Source of the DNA: Lepeophtheirus salmonis
Lineage: Eukaryota > Arthropoda > Copepoda > Siphonostomatoida > Caligidae
Assembly: GCF_016086655.4 (NCBI RefSeq)
Contig: NC_052131.2
Span: 39,867,705 to 39,931,704 of the forward strand
Direction of reading: 5' to 3'
DNA length: 64,000 nucleotides
A program made the translations under genes and the position numbers. The notes below the pieces were generated by a model. The model was given only the letters and a program-made list of their open reading frames with translations. It did not search any database and was not told where the DNA came from. Below, in pieces: positions 1 through 13,215 of the stretch. The stretch's first letter is position 1, and each line of letters starts with the position of its first letter.

Positions 1-1382
1 TGGTTTTTTTAAATGTATAAAGTTGAAATGTTGAAAAATAAATATTATTTTCCCCAAATTTTTTGTGTTTACTTTGTTGGGTATGAATTCTCCTCCCGTC
101 ATCCCTTGAGGAATTCGGAATTCTAATTTGAACATCTCTTGAGATGGGTTATCAAATTAGAAGTATTTTCCTTCGATTGCCTCAATCTTCCTTTTACATG
201 GCATGAAGTAATGAAATTGGCATTGAAACCGGAAAAAGTATGTTGATAATGTTGACTATTTGCTAGTACATACCCATAAAAATGAGATCACAGAAAAAAG
301 ACAAAATGGAACAAAACTCCTTGCGGGTAAATATTTTTTTTAAATTTTACAACGAAAATGTTTCTATAATAGAAGCTTTCATATATCACTATTTATTATA
401 AATAAGTCATAACGGTCTAAAGAAGAGTGTCGTTTTTCATCATTTTTCAGCCAAAAAAAGGCATATATATCGAGTTCAAAACAAGATACGATGAATAAAA
501 AAACTATATAATCATAAAAAACAATTTTTCATAAGTTTTATTAATCCTACTTTTAATTTGCTAATTCTTTTAAGGGTAAAAATGACTCTAAACGATAATA
601 GTCCGAAATTACTATGATCCCATATATTTCAGAATTAAGATAATTGGGAGAAAAAATGAGACTAGTTTGGAATCTACACTCATTGACAAATTTGATTATT
701 GTCTTCAATTCATTTGTACAAAATCCTCTTCTTTATTTGTTCCTGTCTAATAAGTCATCGATTGCTTACCATTTGGATAAACTATTAACTTTTCAAAATA
801 CACAACCTCTCTATTTGAACTATTATTGTTTTCATTCAATAAATTATATAAATATTTTCTTGTATCGTCAATTAATAAAAAATAAATATCATTTTGCATA
901 CAAGAAGATTATTCTTCCTAGACGTGAAATATGCCTTCAAATTGTGTGGTTCCTTGTTACCACACTGGTAAAACTTCTAGTCAAAAGGTCAATAACAATA
1001 AAATAAGAATTTTTTTGCATAAATTTCCAATATCAAAGATGTAAATTCTTAAGAAATGGAAATTTGCTATACAATAACTTAGGTACATGGTAAAAAATAC
1101 TCTATATTTATTTTAAGGATATCTGATGAGTGTTTATATACAATTATTATTGTTTAAATAGATGGTAAATACGTTGATAGCTCTCTTCATTTTAAACATG
1201 AAGATTTTGAATCAGGAACTTAATAGACAAATGGAGCACTAAAAATACGTATCTTAAGAAAAAGTGTTATACCATCTTTAGGACAAAAAACAGAAGTGAC
1301 ATATAAACAAAGAACTAATAAAATGGCAATGGCTGAGGTGAGGTGTAAACGGAAAAGTAATGAAATAGTATAAAGGGTATAA
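1..1382. other. AT-rich intergenic sequence, no gene seen
   Basis: Very AT-rich sequence with many short homopolymers. The few short open frames here have low-complexity, AT-driven composition with no recognisable motif. No RNA gene, transposon end or convincing exon was found. Confidence 0.5.
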
Positions 1383-1520
1383 GAGTTTTTGAGGGAAAAT
1401 GATCTTTCAAATTCGTCAGATCTCAAACAAAAGTTAGATATCGAATTTGCATCTACAAAAATAAGAGTAAATTGGATGGAAAATGAACTTCAATTTATGT
1501 ACATAACAAAATCCGATTAA
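1383..1520 (+). pseudogene. decayed reading frame of unknown origin
   Basis: An open stretch of 45 codons without an ATG start, ending in TAA, reads like former coding sequence: charged, heptad-like composition with the block 'DLKQKLDIEFASTKIRVNWM'. The same frame upstream (about 1290-1380) is also protein-like but has two stop codons. I do not recognise the family. A coiled-coil part of a retroelement gag-like protein is one guess. In AT-rich DNA a frame of this size can also occur by chance, so confidence is low. Confidence 0.2.
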
Positions 1521-2419
1521 GACATTTTGCACGAAACACAAAATTATTGAAATGATAGCTCTCTTTTTGAGAAAATAATTAATTATTATTTTGATTTCAT
1601 TGCTATATTTTTATTGAATTGATGATTGATAACTAGTGTTAATTCATTTTAGGTTGTCCAGTTTTTGGACTTTGTGTAATAATTCAAAGAGATATGAAAT
1701 TTCAAATGGGAAATACTATCAATAAGATTTTAATCAAATGAAATAATTAATTTTGTGGTTGCGAGCGAATAAATACTTCTAGCGAAGTTTTAAACTTACT
1801 AGTTTTTTTAAGACTAAGTATGAGGACGTTACTAAATACGATGTTATTATAAGAATAAACAGTTTCATTCAAACCATTTCCAATCTAGCTCAATTAATTT
1901 CAGATGAAAAAATATCATTTATTTCCGAGCAATACATAACGGTATTTTTTAATAAAAATTATAATTATTGGAGTGGACAAGAAATAATCAGATTGTTCTA
2001 ACTTCTACTTTATAGGCGAATTACTCTACATCGAGTGATCAATCTAATCATGAGTTATTCCTATTAAAGGTTCATATCTAATAATAATGTAGTAAATAAA
2101 TATGTTGAAATAAAAGTTGAGGTTGCTGTCACAATAAATTATCAAAATCAATTTGAAATTAAATAAATATCAACCCACCTTCATTATGTGACGTGTTTTC
2201 AGTTTCAGCAGTGGCGAAAATAACAATTTGTTGCATTAAAATAGGCCAAGTATGTCTAATTCATACTTAACATGTTGAATAATCCACATTTAGGTTCTTA
2301 ACCTATAATATAAGTTTAAAATTCCTGAGGTTAAAGGTACTTTTTCAAGCAGATATCCTTATTATAAATATATACATGGGAGGATGCGCATCCTTGATGC
2401 CCAAATTCTACAAAAATGA
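1521..2419. other. AT-rich intergenic sequence
   Basis: No gene or transposon motif seen. A short perfect palindrome (ggatgcgcatcc) lies near 2382-2393. Confidence 0.5.
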
Positions 2420-2641
2420 ACCATTAACATATATTCATTTTGGAAATCAATCAAAAACATTCATTTTATCACTTTTAATCAATTAGAAAAGGAAGGTCAA
2501 ATCCAAATATATGAGATGAGACATGAATTACTTAATGTGAATTCATCTATAGATGAAAACAGGTTCATCAAGAGACGCTTTTCTCCAATACAAGAGAAAT
2601 TTGATGAACTACAAAGTACAAAGGAACTTGTGATGGGATGA
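2420..2641 (+). pseudogene. open frame of 73 codons, unknown, no ATG near its start
   Basis: A frame that stays open from just after a TGA to the next TGA. The middle and end look protein-like (charged, with 'MRHELLNVNSSIDENRFIKR' and 'FSPIQEKFDELQ'). The first ATG is only about halfway in, so it would be an exon or a remnant, not a complete gene. The composition is compatible with a helical gag-like or structural segment, but I do not recognise a family. It lies on the same strand as the decayed frame at 1383-1520 and may derive from the same insertion; that link is conjecture. Confidence 0.25.
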
Positions 2642-5094
2642 TTCCACAAAAAATTCCCGATGCCGATTCCGATGCAATTCTAGTAAAAAATCATGATGAA
2701 AATAAAATAGGAAATATAAAAATATCATCTGCTATAAATTTGTAAGAATTACCATTGATAAAATAAATCACCTTCTTTTAATTAATGTAAATAATTATAT
2801 TTATAATGATGTGCCGCCAGCTAAAGTTTACTGAATGAGTATTTTCAAGTTTAACAAAAAAAAAACACTCGAGGAATTATATGCTTTAATAGTAACTCGT
2901 TTGAATACTCGTGAATCACCCTAACACTTTTGCTCCCTAAAGAACTTGTCAGACAAAAAAAAATCATATTTTTAAAGAATTATTGAAACTTGTAATTGAA
3001 AAATTGTTTTCGTAATTTATCTTCTAAGATTATCTTAAAAATTAGTTTAACTTATTTGAATCATGGTCCAAAGTTTAATTCAACAGTTTATATAGTCTAC
3101 AAATTAATGTTTTACTATAATCTGGTTATAACTTATAACCAATATTTTTTTAGTGGTAATGATTAATAATATAATAATAATAATTAATATGATAATATGT
3201 TGCAACATAAAAATTTTAAGACGGCTAATATTTATTTTTTAAATGTTCATCCTTAAAGAGGGCAAATTGATTTAAAAAAAATAAATATCGGATGAGAATA
3301 CATATTCCAATTTTCACCAAAATATTTACTTAAAATTAAACTTCAATTTAAAAAAAGAAGATAGTGATAGTTACTAAGATAATATATATTACTGAAATGC
3401 CGCAAGTGCTAGAGGAATGGGGATTATGATAAAGCTTAGATCTCAAGGGATATGCAAAACGAATTAATAGCTAGTTGGTTAAAAATCAAATTTGACCATT
3501 CAAATTTATGGTTAATAGCAGCCCTCCCTCATGCATTTATAAATATTTATTTATTAATTATCATTCATTTATATTAATACAGACATGTTTGTCGTATGTC
3601 TATTGTTCTAAGGAGGGCTTTTGAGCATGTGCTTGATTAACTACGTAATTCCAAACAATTTCGATTACTCCTGCTAGTCTAAAAAAATAAACAAAGATTA
3701 CTCTTCAAAAGAACTAGGATTAAGCGTACACATTGCATAAAAAAGTCAAAAAATTTCTAGAAAGTGTTGCCTATGGAAGAACATAAATTCTAAATTTCAC
3801 AGAGAAAGGAAGTCAGTATTGGAAGATTTACATGTTATAATGGGCTTGAAAAAGTAAAACAGAAAATCCCAAGTTTTGACCAGTTCCAAAGTATTGATAT
3901 TTTCCGAGCCTTTATTCAAATTTTGAAAATGCAAGCTTTTCTAGATCCCAAATTCACACTGTTGTTTTCATATCTTGACTGATAAATTTAATAATTATTT
4001 TTAATAACTTGGAAAAGTAATAGATAGTTAAATACCAGTAATAAATAATAATACATAAGAATCAGAATCGCAAATCATACACTATTTTCCTAATGTCGAT
4101 TCCAGAAAAAAACACCCTATTATCCGATTCCAATTAATCGTCCCACCACTAGTAGGAACTAACAATCTCATAACTATGTTATAGATATGCCCTTAAAAAA
4201 GTCGTCCTTCCAGGTGGTTTTAATAAGAGGTATTTCTTCCATACTCAATATTAAAGGTGATTCCAAATAAAAGTTACATCTGAAAGAAATAAAAGGAAAT
4301 TTTGTAAAAAAAGATTAGCTATTTCTTCGACAGAATGGATTTTAGTTTTTGGAGGGCTTTTGCAAGCTTTATCTCTCAAAATTGAAATTTTCTGACAAAA
4401 TCTTTCACTAAACGATCCACAATTTCATGATTGATTACTTGGATCATAAATGAGGTTTTTCAATGGACGATTGGATAAGCCTTTATCTCCACGATCATGA
4501 TTCGTCACTTTAATTAATTATTCGCTACTACAATTGTCATTTAATAGAAGAATGACTTATATATTTTAAAGGTTCTAATAACGAGGTGGCATGGCTTGCA
4601 TCTATCCAGATGTTAAGTAATCTATAATAAATGACGACATTATTAAACATCATCACTCACCAGAGCGGCGATTAAAATCAAATAAAGAAGTCTAATATAA
4701 GAAAGTGTGGGTCTTATCGGATTTTGTCTTAACTCTGGAAGCTTCTGTAGAGGCTTTAATTTACAAAGATTATTGAGTGGGATGGCATACAGAGACTTAT
4801 ATCGATATGTACTTTTGGAATATGATTTTTTTAAAAGGTTTTGCAGGATGTTTTTTTAAAAGGACCAATGATGTTTTATTCATGAACCATTTTTGACTTT
4901 TTTCAAAACTATATATATTTAGTTTTTTTTTTTTAGAAAGGGCTGAGAGGGAGTGAGTACAGATCGTTTTGGGTCCTCCCTTATCACTCTGTTAGCTTCA
5001 TTGAATGAAGAAATATTCAGCATTCTTAAATGTCAAAATAAACTGAACATAGTCCCAATAGTCTATAGCTACTTTTGGTGTACTATATGAAAAT
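2642..5094. other. AT-rich intergenic sequence, nothing recognised
   Basis: About 2.4 kb with no convincing open frame, splice-site pair, tRNA-like fold or transposon terminus. Homopolymer runs and short TA-rich microsatellite-like stretches (for example around 3165-3195) are the only structure noted. Confidence 0.5.
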
Positions 5095-5210
5095 GTTGCT
5101 GAAATGAATGACACTAAAAGAAGATTCCCCAAATAAATACTTGCTCAAATGAATGTTGCTAAGATACCACTCGCTAAAATTAATATTGCTCAAATGAATG
5201 CACGCCCTTA
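5095..5210 (+). repeat. degenerate minisatellite, about 14-28 bp unit
   Basis: The phrase 'tgctcaaatgaatg' and close variants (tgctgaaatgaatg, cgctaaaattaat) recur four to five times in about 115 bp. The units are diverged and unevenly spaced, so this is an old tandem repeat. Confidence 0.5.
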
Positions 5211-5559
5211 GAAAATGTACGTTTTCCCAGAATAACTCCTATTCTAAGTCTAAACATATAACAAGATTTCAGAATTTAGTAATGACATCAACATGAGCTC
5301 TCCATCTCTCTTGGTTCTCGAATTATTAAGCTAAGATATTTTAAAAATTCAAATATGAAAAAAGGCGTTGCTTCCAACTATTTAAATGATTATAACCTAT
5401 TTACTTCATACCAATTTAGCTTTGCCGTATTTTACAACACAATCATACGAATATTAATAATAGATCTAAAGACAGTGAATCTTTTTCAGAAAACTAATTT
5501 CCAAAATTATATTCCCAAATTACTTGATTTTATATTGTTGTCATGTCTTGCTGTCAGAT

Positions 5560-6185
5560 CCGCAGTCGGTCTTTCATGATGGTGCGTATCCAGGAGAAGG
5601 CTTTGGTGCGTAGATTAGTGATGTAGACATTTGAGTTTAGTTTCAAGCCCTACGTGAAGATAAAGAACGGTATATAGTGGTCCTTACTACTAAAAAAAGC
5701 AAGAACCGTAACTTAGTGCAGCTACTTATCCTTAATGAGCCAAGGGGTACATTTAAGGACTTTTTGCCAAACATCTATTGTTCTTCGATACAAATTAAAT
5801 CTTTACTAAGAAATACATGACAAGATCTTCCACGGGAGGCTTCTCTTTTTTTTCGGCTTCATCAAAGCCTTGTCTGGGGTGACCCTTTTCTCTCTATTCG
5901 ACAGGGTTAGAAGCTATCCCTTGCAGAGTATCTTAAGTCCTCATTTAAATACGATGGATAGTTTAACGGGTCGCTGACCTGGAGTAAGTGATCGTATTCA
6001 TCGATTGGTAAGATTTTTTATTATTTTTTTCAACAAAGCAGTGCATGGGACTTTTTTTGGCCGATTCCGTGTTACAAGGCTTCTGGGAAATTATCGCCAG
6101 TGCGTCCTCATTATCCTGTTTGGCATATTTTCTGATTTTTTTGACGAATCGAGTAGTGAACCCGCCTGCTTCAGTCATAAACACG
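5560..6185 (-). mobile_element. mariner-like transposase pseudogene
   Basis: Read on the minus strand from 6185 downward, the remains of a Tc1/mariner transposase appear in order but in different frames. First is an N-terminal block with 'TTRFVKKIRKYAKQDNED' and 'NNKKSYQ', then 'SLTPGQRPVKL', which corresponds to the linker of many mariner transposases. After that comes a catalytic-region fragment 'GLKLNSNVYITNLRTKAF', followed shortly by a 'QQD'-like remnant of the second catalytic aspartate motif. Frameshifts and stops separate these blocks, so no active enzyme is encoded. The C-terminal third is absent. Inverted repeats were not identified. Confidence 0.55.
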
Positions 6186-7061
6186 TTGTTTATCTTTTTA
6201 AATTGTCTAAAAAGCACAAAAGTATCAACAATTACGATTTCAATATTATATATAGTCATACATTTGTATGAATGACCTATAAAATGATATTTATGAGTTT
6301 TCTTAAATTTAAATCAAATAAATATAAATTGGTGATTTATTTCTAAGTTAAAGTTCATCCATTGTCACTAGAGGAAATCAATTGTGAAATTAAAGTATTT
6401 TCCCTATTGTAACATAACTCGTCGGAGAAACTTATTTTGTAAAAGAAATAATACATGGGAATTACAGGGTACAAAAAGTATTTTTACCTCATTTCACAGG
6501 TTTTTTGACAAATTGACTTTGTTATATATATATGTTTTTTTAAATAAATTTTATAGTCTAAATCTTAGTAAAAGACGAAACATGAGAGCAATGACCTGTA
6601 TAAAAAAACACGTATTTAAAAAAGATTTTTTAGAAAATTTTGATTTTGTTTCTTCTTTTACTATACTTTAACTTTGTTTCTCATTTCGACAAATAAATAT
6701 ATATTTAATAAAAATCATATTTTTATGTAAATACAAGAAATAGCCATGGTCTTATTCGGTTTCTTTTATTGCTTATATACTGGCACATATACACTAGTAC
6801 TGTGGTCCATGGATTACTTTTATGGTTGTACAATGAACACGCCTGTATTCGTTTGGGTAACACGCATACAGAATGTATTTTCAAGTGGGGCAAAACTATA
6901 TTGTAATAGTAACATTACAATTATAGTATATATATTGATCAATTTTCTCAAAACTATACATTAGTTTTGGACAACACTCTAGCCATGCATTGAGATTATA
7001 AAAGATTTCTAGACGTATAAAAAAAATTTCTAATGCAATGTTCTTAAATCTAAGCTAGTTT
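6186..7061. other. AT-rich intergenic sequence
   Basis: Several open frames of 70-95 codons occur here, but they are rich in F, I, K, N and Y as expected of random AT-rich DNA, and they show no domain signature. No other feature seen. Confidence 0.5.
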
Positions 7062-7313
7062 TTAGAAATTCATGACATAGCAAACAGAATAATAAATGGG
7101 TATTGGTTGCGTGCGTAAATATCGATACAAAACTTCCGACATTTTATTTATCCAATAATCCCAAACTATCGGAACTAGGATATTACCATAGATAAACATA
7201 GATTGCTTGTCGGTGCTACCGTCGCAGTATTTCATATCAGCTATTTTTGGGTGCAGTAAATCAATCAAATTTATTATTATTATAAGGAAAGAAAACATGA
7301 AGTAATCATACAA
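7062..7313 (-). CDS. possible small secreted or membrane protein, unknown
   Basis: An ATG-initiated frame of 83 codons. The first 20 or so residues are strongly hydrophobic (around 'MFSFLIIIINLIDLL', from an internal ATG) and could be a signal peptide or membrane anchor. The remainder is more mixed and contains 'PKIADMKYCDGSTDKQ' and two proline-rich turns. No family is recognised, no splice sites or promoter were confirmed, and chance occurrence is possible. Confidence 0.2.
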   Translation of the reverse strand: MYDYFMFSFLIIIINLIDLLHPKIADMKYCDGSTDKQSMFIYGNILVPIVWDYWINKMSEVLYRYLRTQPIPIYYSVCYVMNF

Positions 7314-10300
7314 TACTTTTATGATAATACAATAACTTTATGTATGACGTACATAGCAGTTATGTCGTATTATAATTTTGAATGAAGAGGTCGTGGCGGC
7401 AATTATCATTTATGTTATCTATTCACTTATTTAATTTTGTATTGCCCAGATATTATAAAAGAATTTCTTTATTCATCCGGGATTGAATTCAATAATTCAA
7501 ATTAGTGTCCAAAATGGTTCATAGTTGTACTGCTTTTGTCTATTTTCCAAAATAAGGGTGATATTTTTTATGGTTAAAATAACTAATAAATATAAAATTC
7601 ATTTTCTTTTCTTTTTTAAATATTTAACATTTAGACATAAATTACTGGACTAAAAAATTTCATCTATCATTTAACGAATTTGTATCTAGTAATAAACATC
7701 TATGCAAAATTTAGTGTTATATTTTTATGGTCATAATAATAGCATCTTATTCATTTCAAACAAATCATAAATTTTTGTCTAGAACTTGGTAAAAATATTT
7801 TTTTAAATTTTAAATTGTAGTTTTATGAATGTACTATAACTTCTATTAATTTTTATTCATTAATTTTTTTGTTTTCTACGTATTTTTTATAAACAAATAA
7901 CATAAATTATGTATTATTCAATTCTCGAATAATCGTATTTATTCTCGAAACGATTCATTAAGTGCTTGTTTGAAACGTATATTATTAAATCAAAATGTTT
8001 TATCAGACGAAATTGCATACGCATGGCATACACCATCCATACGACATTTAAACATTTAAGTTGTTACTTAAAACTAATATGCGATAAGTATTAATACCTA
8101 AAAAGATTCAATTCATAAAATAACTTTGCCCCTGACAACAGCTGACTCATAATCAGAGATGAATATTTTATGTCCCCCGGTATGTTAAAAAAAACAAAAC
8201 CGAAAATTAACGTGGTAACACTCACAATTTGAAGAATGTTTGAGAGTAGAGCAGCTTAGCTGTCATGATGTTTTATTAGTTTAGCTGTGAGCAGCCCTAA
8301 GAGAGATGGAAAGAAAGAAAGAAAACACAAATCCTACTCCGTATGATGTAACCTCTGAAGCTCACCTTTTCAGTTAGTTATTCAAAGGATTTTCTTTATT
8401 ATTGTTGTAACTGTTGTGACTTTTAATAATGCCGTTAATTACATATGCGTGACTCGTAAAAAGTAAAGGAATCAGTTCCTGAACAGCAGGGAGTCCTTAT
8501 CTCTTCTTCAAATCACGAAGCAGATAAGTATCTACTTCCTTGTCGTCATATGTATTCAAGATGTCAAATTTTACTCCGAAACAGCAAGTGTATTTTCTTA
8601 GTTATAGTGTTGGAGGATATCACCCTCCTTAGGGAAGGACCTTAATGAGAGGAAGATGAAACACACCAATCTGATCCCTCATTGATTTGAATGGGCCTTT
8701 CTGACCTTAAATTTCATCAAGAAGGGATATAATAATCTATGTTGGTGGATACATTTCAGGATAATTAGTAAACAATTTTTCCTAATTTACATACTACAAT
8801 GTCAACATATAGGATTATACCTACAATATCTTTATTAATGATCAAAAGCGTTGCTGTTTTCGAGGAAGAGTTATCAGCATAAGCGTACAAAGATATATCC
8901 TTTTCTATTCATATATAGCTTTATAAAGTTATGGGGATTTCCCGCTGGTGCAGCGGGATCGTTTCCCTCGCCACAAATGAAATAAGCCTGTCGATTACTC
9001 TGTCTAAGGTATTTTCCGTATCCCATTCATTCCAATCCTTACTTTCATCATTTGGCCATGACTCAAAAACCTTTTAAAACGCAACGTTCATATGGCTACT
9101 TATTTTTTCGTCTCCTTTACTGTTCATTTACCCATCATTGACTTGGCATCATATCAATATATTTTATGAGCCGATTGATAATCTCTTAATGATTTAAGTT
9201 CGACATTTCAACTTTTTCAAATAGTATAGAATTAAAGCTTAAGGAAAAATGAAAAATTCATTGCTGAAGGTTATCAGATTAGGGTATTTGTGAGCTCCTT
9301 AATTTGAAGTATTGTTTAAGATGATTATTGCATTTCAGATTTAGTGTTTCTGAAATCTTCATCTAAAATAATGGACACTGAAACTGGTCAATTTAATTGC
9401 TTGCTCGAACTTCATATAAGTTATTAAGAAACTTACAATGACTTTTTTTGATCAATATTTCAAGAAAGTTAGATACCAATTTAGAATCCAACTACTGAGA
9501 AATATGGATACCTATTATAAACGATCGGATCAACGAGATAGAGTTCAATTAAACGAAGCGTATTATTATTTTAAAAATGTTAGTATTATATTCCTACTAT
9601 AATCACAGTCTATTCTAAATAGTCTCTAATTATTTGATTTTAAACCCCAAAACCTAACCAAATAAGGAAATTTGTGTATAATATAGTATAATGATTATTA
9701 TTTTTTTTACTTTTATAATACAACTTTTAAAAACTGAAATATATTGTTAAAATTTCTTGTTGGTTGTGTTTGATAGTTATTGTATAATAAAGTTTTTAGT
9801 AATAATTTAATTTTTAATATTATTATATAAAACAATAACATAAATTATTACTTCCAAAGCGCTCCATTTTTGAAAGGAAATTGATAAAAAGAAGCTTCTT
9901 ATGCTTTTTAACATGTTTTCAAGCAACTTTTCCAATTTTACAAGATAGAACTATTCATGTAGATGGCATCTATTTTTTTAATAAAACATACTGTTATAAA
10001 ATTTAGTATAAAATGAATTTATAAGATTTATACGGATAATTATGGGCAGTTATATTTATATTGTTTATAAATATTTACATTAATTTTTTAAATCCAAAAT
10101 ATTCCAATGTAAGACTTTTAGCTCACTCCTTGTTTAAAAATTCAAATACAACTATTTATTTATGTAATCATTCAATATATTTGTGAAGGACTATTGAAGG
10201 GTTAACATACTCTTCCTTCGTTATTATTAATAGAAAAAGGCGAGCTTCTGAGATTTCGTTGACTTAAAATTTTTTCACTCAACCATATATCTATTAATTA

Positions 10301-11006
10301 TTGTATAAGGGTAATGCACTGAACAAAGGTATGAAGAGAGTTGATTTTATGCATAAGAAACTGCTGGTTACAGTTTATCTATCTAATCCTAAGTCATCGA
10401 CACGTTTTTGTGACGTAATTTGCGTTAGTTCTTCTTAATTGTAAAATTGTTATTGCCAATAATCGGATTCAATATTATGAAGTGCTCCATAAATAATTTC
10501 CATTGTCATCGTTGAGACAAACAAAAATTATAAAAGCTTTATTGAAATTTTTATTCATGTCAAATATTTACTCGAGTTTCATATAAATGAAATTGTTTAC
10601 TGTACTATTTAAGAATAGAATTTATGTTAATTTGATAATTTTTAATCTTCCTTTACACATGTTAAAATAAAAAAAGTAGTTGTGATATAATCCCCCTATT
10701 ACATATATTTTCAAAAGGAAAAATCGATTATGTCTATTTAAATGCACTTTTCATTGTACTTACAAGTCCAATATTAGTTATTTTTCCATTGAAGAAAGTA
10801 TAATTTGTTTAAAATTCTAATAAATGTAAAATTAATTAACAATATTGTATTTCAAAATTATTTAATATTTATACAATAGCTTTTAAAGGGTAAATTAATT
10901 GATAAATATTATTTGATCGCTGATAATAATTTACGTAAAAATATATGGAGTTACGCCAAGGACTCTAGATTTCTTGGAATTGATAAATTAGGGAACTATA
11001 GTCCAA
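7314..11006. other. AT-rich intergenic sequence
   Basis: About 3.7 kb with no supported gene. It contains a GC-rich hairpin at 8941-8957 (listed separately) and a purine run near 8307-8331. The segment around 9600-10900 is extremely AT-rich. Confidence 0.5.
8941..8957. other. GC-rich hairpin
   Basis: Six-base perfect inverted repeat, cccgct and agcggg, around a five-base loop. It lies in a short GC-rich island (8932-8985) inside otherwise AT-rich DNA. Function unknown; it is too short to be called an RNA gene. Confidence 0.35.
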
Positions 11007-11580
11007 ATGATGTTCGAAGTAGAACAACGCAGTAAAACCCAAATTCACGAAAGGAATTTGAAACTGTATACAAGTCATATAATTAATTCCAATTATGAAC
11101 GTTCCAATTTTACAGAAGATATAACCAAAATGTTTTTCTCCTACAATATTCCACTCCATATCGTTAATCATCTAAATTTTGTTAAGTTTATAGAAATTTA
11201 CAGTGGAAAAGTAATTCCCTCTCGCTTCTCAATCACCAAGTGAATGGAGTCTAAAAGTAAAATTAGAATAGTGTTGATCAAGATTTTAAAAAACTTGAGG
11301 GGAAGGATATATCTCTTGCATTGGACGAAACTACTGGCACCCGACAGCGGTACATGATACAGTGTTAGTTGGTCCTTTATATGGTTGATTTTTGGGTTGT
11401 CCTTATCTCATAAATTTGGAAGGTATCCAATGATTACAAGTGTTGCTGCAAAAAGTATCAGCAACGTTTATCTCATATTTCAGAGGCGAAAGACTGAAGG
11501 TTTTCATTACCAACATTTTTCAATTATCTTGCATGTCACTTGTCTTGCCCATAGGCTGAACAGAACAGCAACTCTCTGAC
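11007..11580 (+). mobile_element. hAT transposase pseudogene, forward copy
   Basis: Several successive hAT transposase blocks are readable on the plus strand. The first resembles the N-terminal part ('FTEDITKMFFSYNIPLHIVN', then 'FIEIYSGKVIPSRFS'). Next is the catalytic 'ISLALDETTGTRQRYM' block, matching the DETTD motif around the first catalytic aspartate. Then come 'SVAAKSISNVY' and the CxxH region 'HVTCLAHRLNRTATL'. Frame changes separate the blocks. Compared with the reverse copy at 12339-13215, about 15 codons are missing just before the CxxH block. The C-terminal dimerisation domain is not seen here. Non-functional. Confidence 0.7.
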
Positions 11581-12338
11581 CTGATTTCTGTTAAAATAGA
11601 AACACTATCATCTCTGAAGTGAATATATATATTTTTTATTCAGGTGATCTAAAACAATTGACTACTACGTCAATTACTTCAATTCAGTCAAAAAGTATAT
11701 TAATGTTATGTATGGAAACTATGATGCAATCTATAAAACAAAAAATGTTTAAAGAATGATCCACTTTTTTATGATGTAATTTTTATTCAACACAATTTAA
11801 ATCCAATCCAGGTAACCAATAAAGCTTTGAAAGAGAAATTATTGCTACTCCCAAGTGTAACGATCGTAAAAAAATCTATGCCATGATATTACGCTTGAAC
11901 TTTTCAAAATGATAGGTAGATGATAGGGATACATCAAATTTAGAAAATTGGCACCATAAACTATCAATCACTATATAGGTTTTTAACACCAAAAACACTT
12001 ATATTGTTAAATTTCAATCAGAGAGGGTTTCCAACGCGGTACCAAATTCCGTCTGACGAAGGCTTACGTCAAGGGTATGATAATCAAATGGAACATTGGT
12101 ATCAACTATGAGGATAGTTGAACGATTTCATAATTTCTAAATATAATAATATTAATAAATAATTAAAAATTGTTACTTTATTTTTAAATAATACATACCT
12201 ATTACATTTTAATCTATCATTTTACAACGATTCAATTATGAAATTTAACTACTTAAAAATATAAGAAATTAATTAGATAAAAACTAAGTAAATAATAATA
12301 ATCATAATTGTATGATTTATGATAACATTTACCTATCT
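11581..12338. other. spacer between the two hAT copies
   Basis: AT-rich sequence between two inverted hAT fragments. It may contain decayed 3' ends of one or both elements, but clear terminal inverted repeats or an 8-bp target duplication were not found. Confidence 0.4.
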
Positions 12339-13215
12339 TCATAAATCAATGTTCCATTTCACTATCATAATATCCTTGACATGACCCTCCTTCAAATGGG
12401 ACCTTTTCGGTATATCTATGTCCGACAACACACTGAAAACTCTATCACAATCACAGTTATCAATAGGAGTGTTGTTGTATTTTAAATCGCTATCGTGATT
12501 GGTTGTTTCAGTGTCAATTCTCTCAATTCGGTGTATCCTTTGTTTTTCTCTATCACCTACATACATTTAGATTTGAAAGGGTTCAAGTCTAATATCTTGG
12601 GATACATTTTCAATGATAGTCACAATCTCTTTTCCAATGCTTTAATGACTACTTGTATTGGATTCATATTGTTTTGAATCAACACTATTTCTGACAAAAG
12701 GGACTCATTCTTCGATATATCTTTTACTTTTTTTTATTGCATCATTATTTTCATACATACCATTCATATACTATTTGACTGAATAGAAGTGCTTTGCATA
12801 GTATTCCGCTGCTTTAAGCCAAGATCCCTAACGCGTGAGGATAGGTGTTGGCATAAAGCAGTAAATTTACGTTTTCTTTTCTATCACCTGAATTAAGAAA
12901 ATCCTTTCTTCACTTCTGAGATGTGAGTGTTTGTATTTCGAAATAATCGGGAGAGAGCGTTGCTATTCTGTTCAGACCGTGAGCTAGACAAGTGACATGC
13001 AACATAATTGGAAAATGTTTTTTAAGGTTTTTGGTTGCTTTAATACAATATGAAGCTCCGTTGGTAATGAAAACCTTCAGTCTTTCGCCTCTAAAATCTG
13101 AGCCAAGAACGTTGCTGATACTTTTTACGGCAACACTTGTAATAGTTTTATTGTCGGTTTGGTAACATTTTCCAAATTAATGAGATAAGGACAACTCAAA
13201 AAATAACCAGCAAAA
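12339..13215 (-). mobile_element. hAT transposase pseudogene, reverse copy with C-terminal dimerisation domain
   Basis: On the minus strand from 13215 downward the frame reads 'SVAVKSISNVLGSDFRGERL', 'KVFITNGASYCIKATKNL' and then the hAT CxxH block 'HVTCLAHGLNRIATL', less decayed than the forward copy. After a degenerate stretch the last frame (12566-12339) contains 'NNTPIDNCDCDRVFSVLSDI', the typical hAT dimerisation motif, followed by 'RSHLKEGHVKDIMI'. Stops and frameshifts make it non-functional. It is the same family as the copy at 11007-11580 but in opposite orientation, so the two lie tail to tail. Confidence 0.72.

Noticed and set aside
1220..1426. Minus-strand hydrophobic frame of 68 codons
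   Set aside because: It is antisense to the more protein-like plus-strand stretch at 1383-1520 and its hydrophobicity is explained by AT-rich codons.
6384..6964. Two plus-strand frames of 95 and 72 codons
   Set aside because: Composition is dominated by F, I, K, N and Y with no motif; expected by chance at this base composition.
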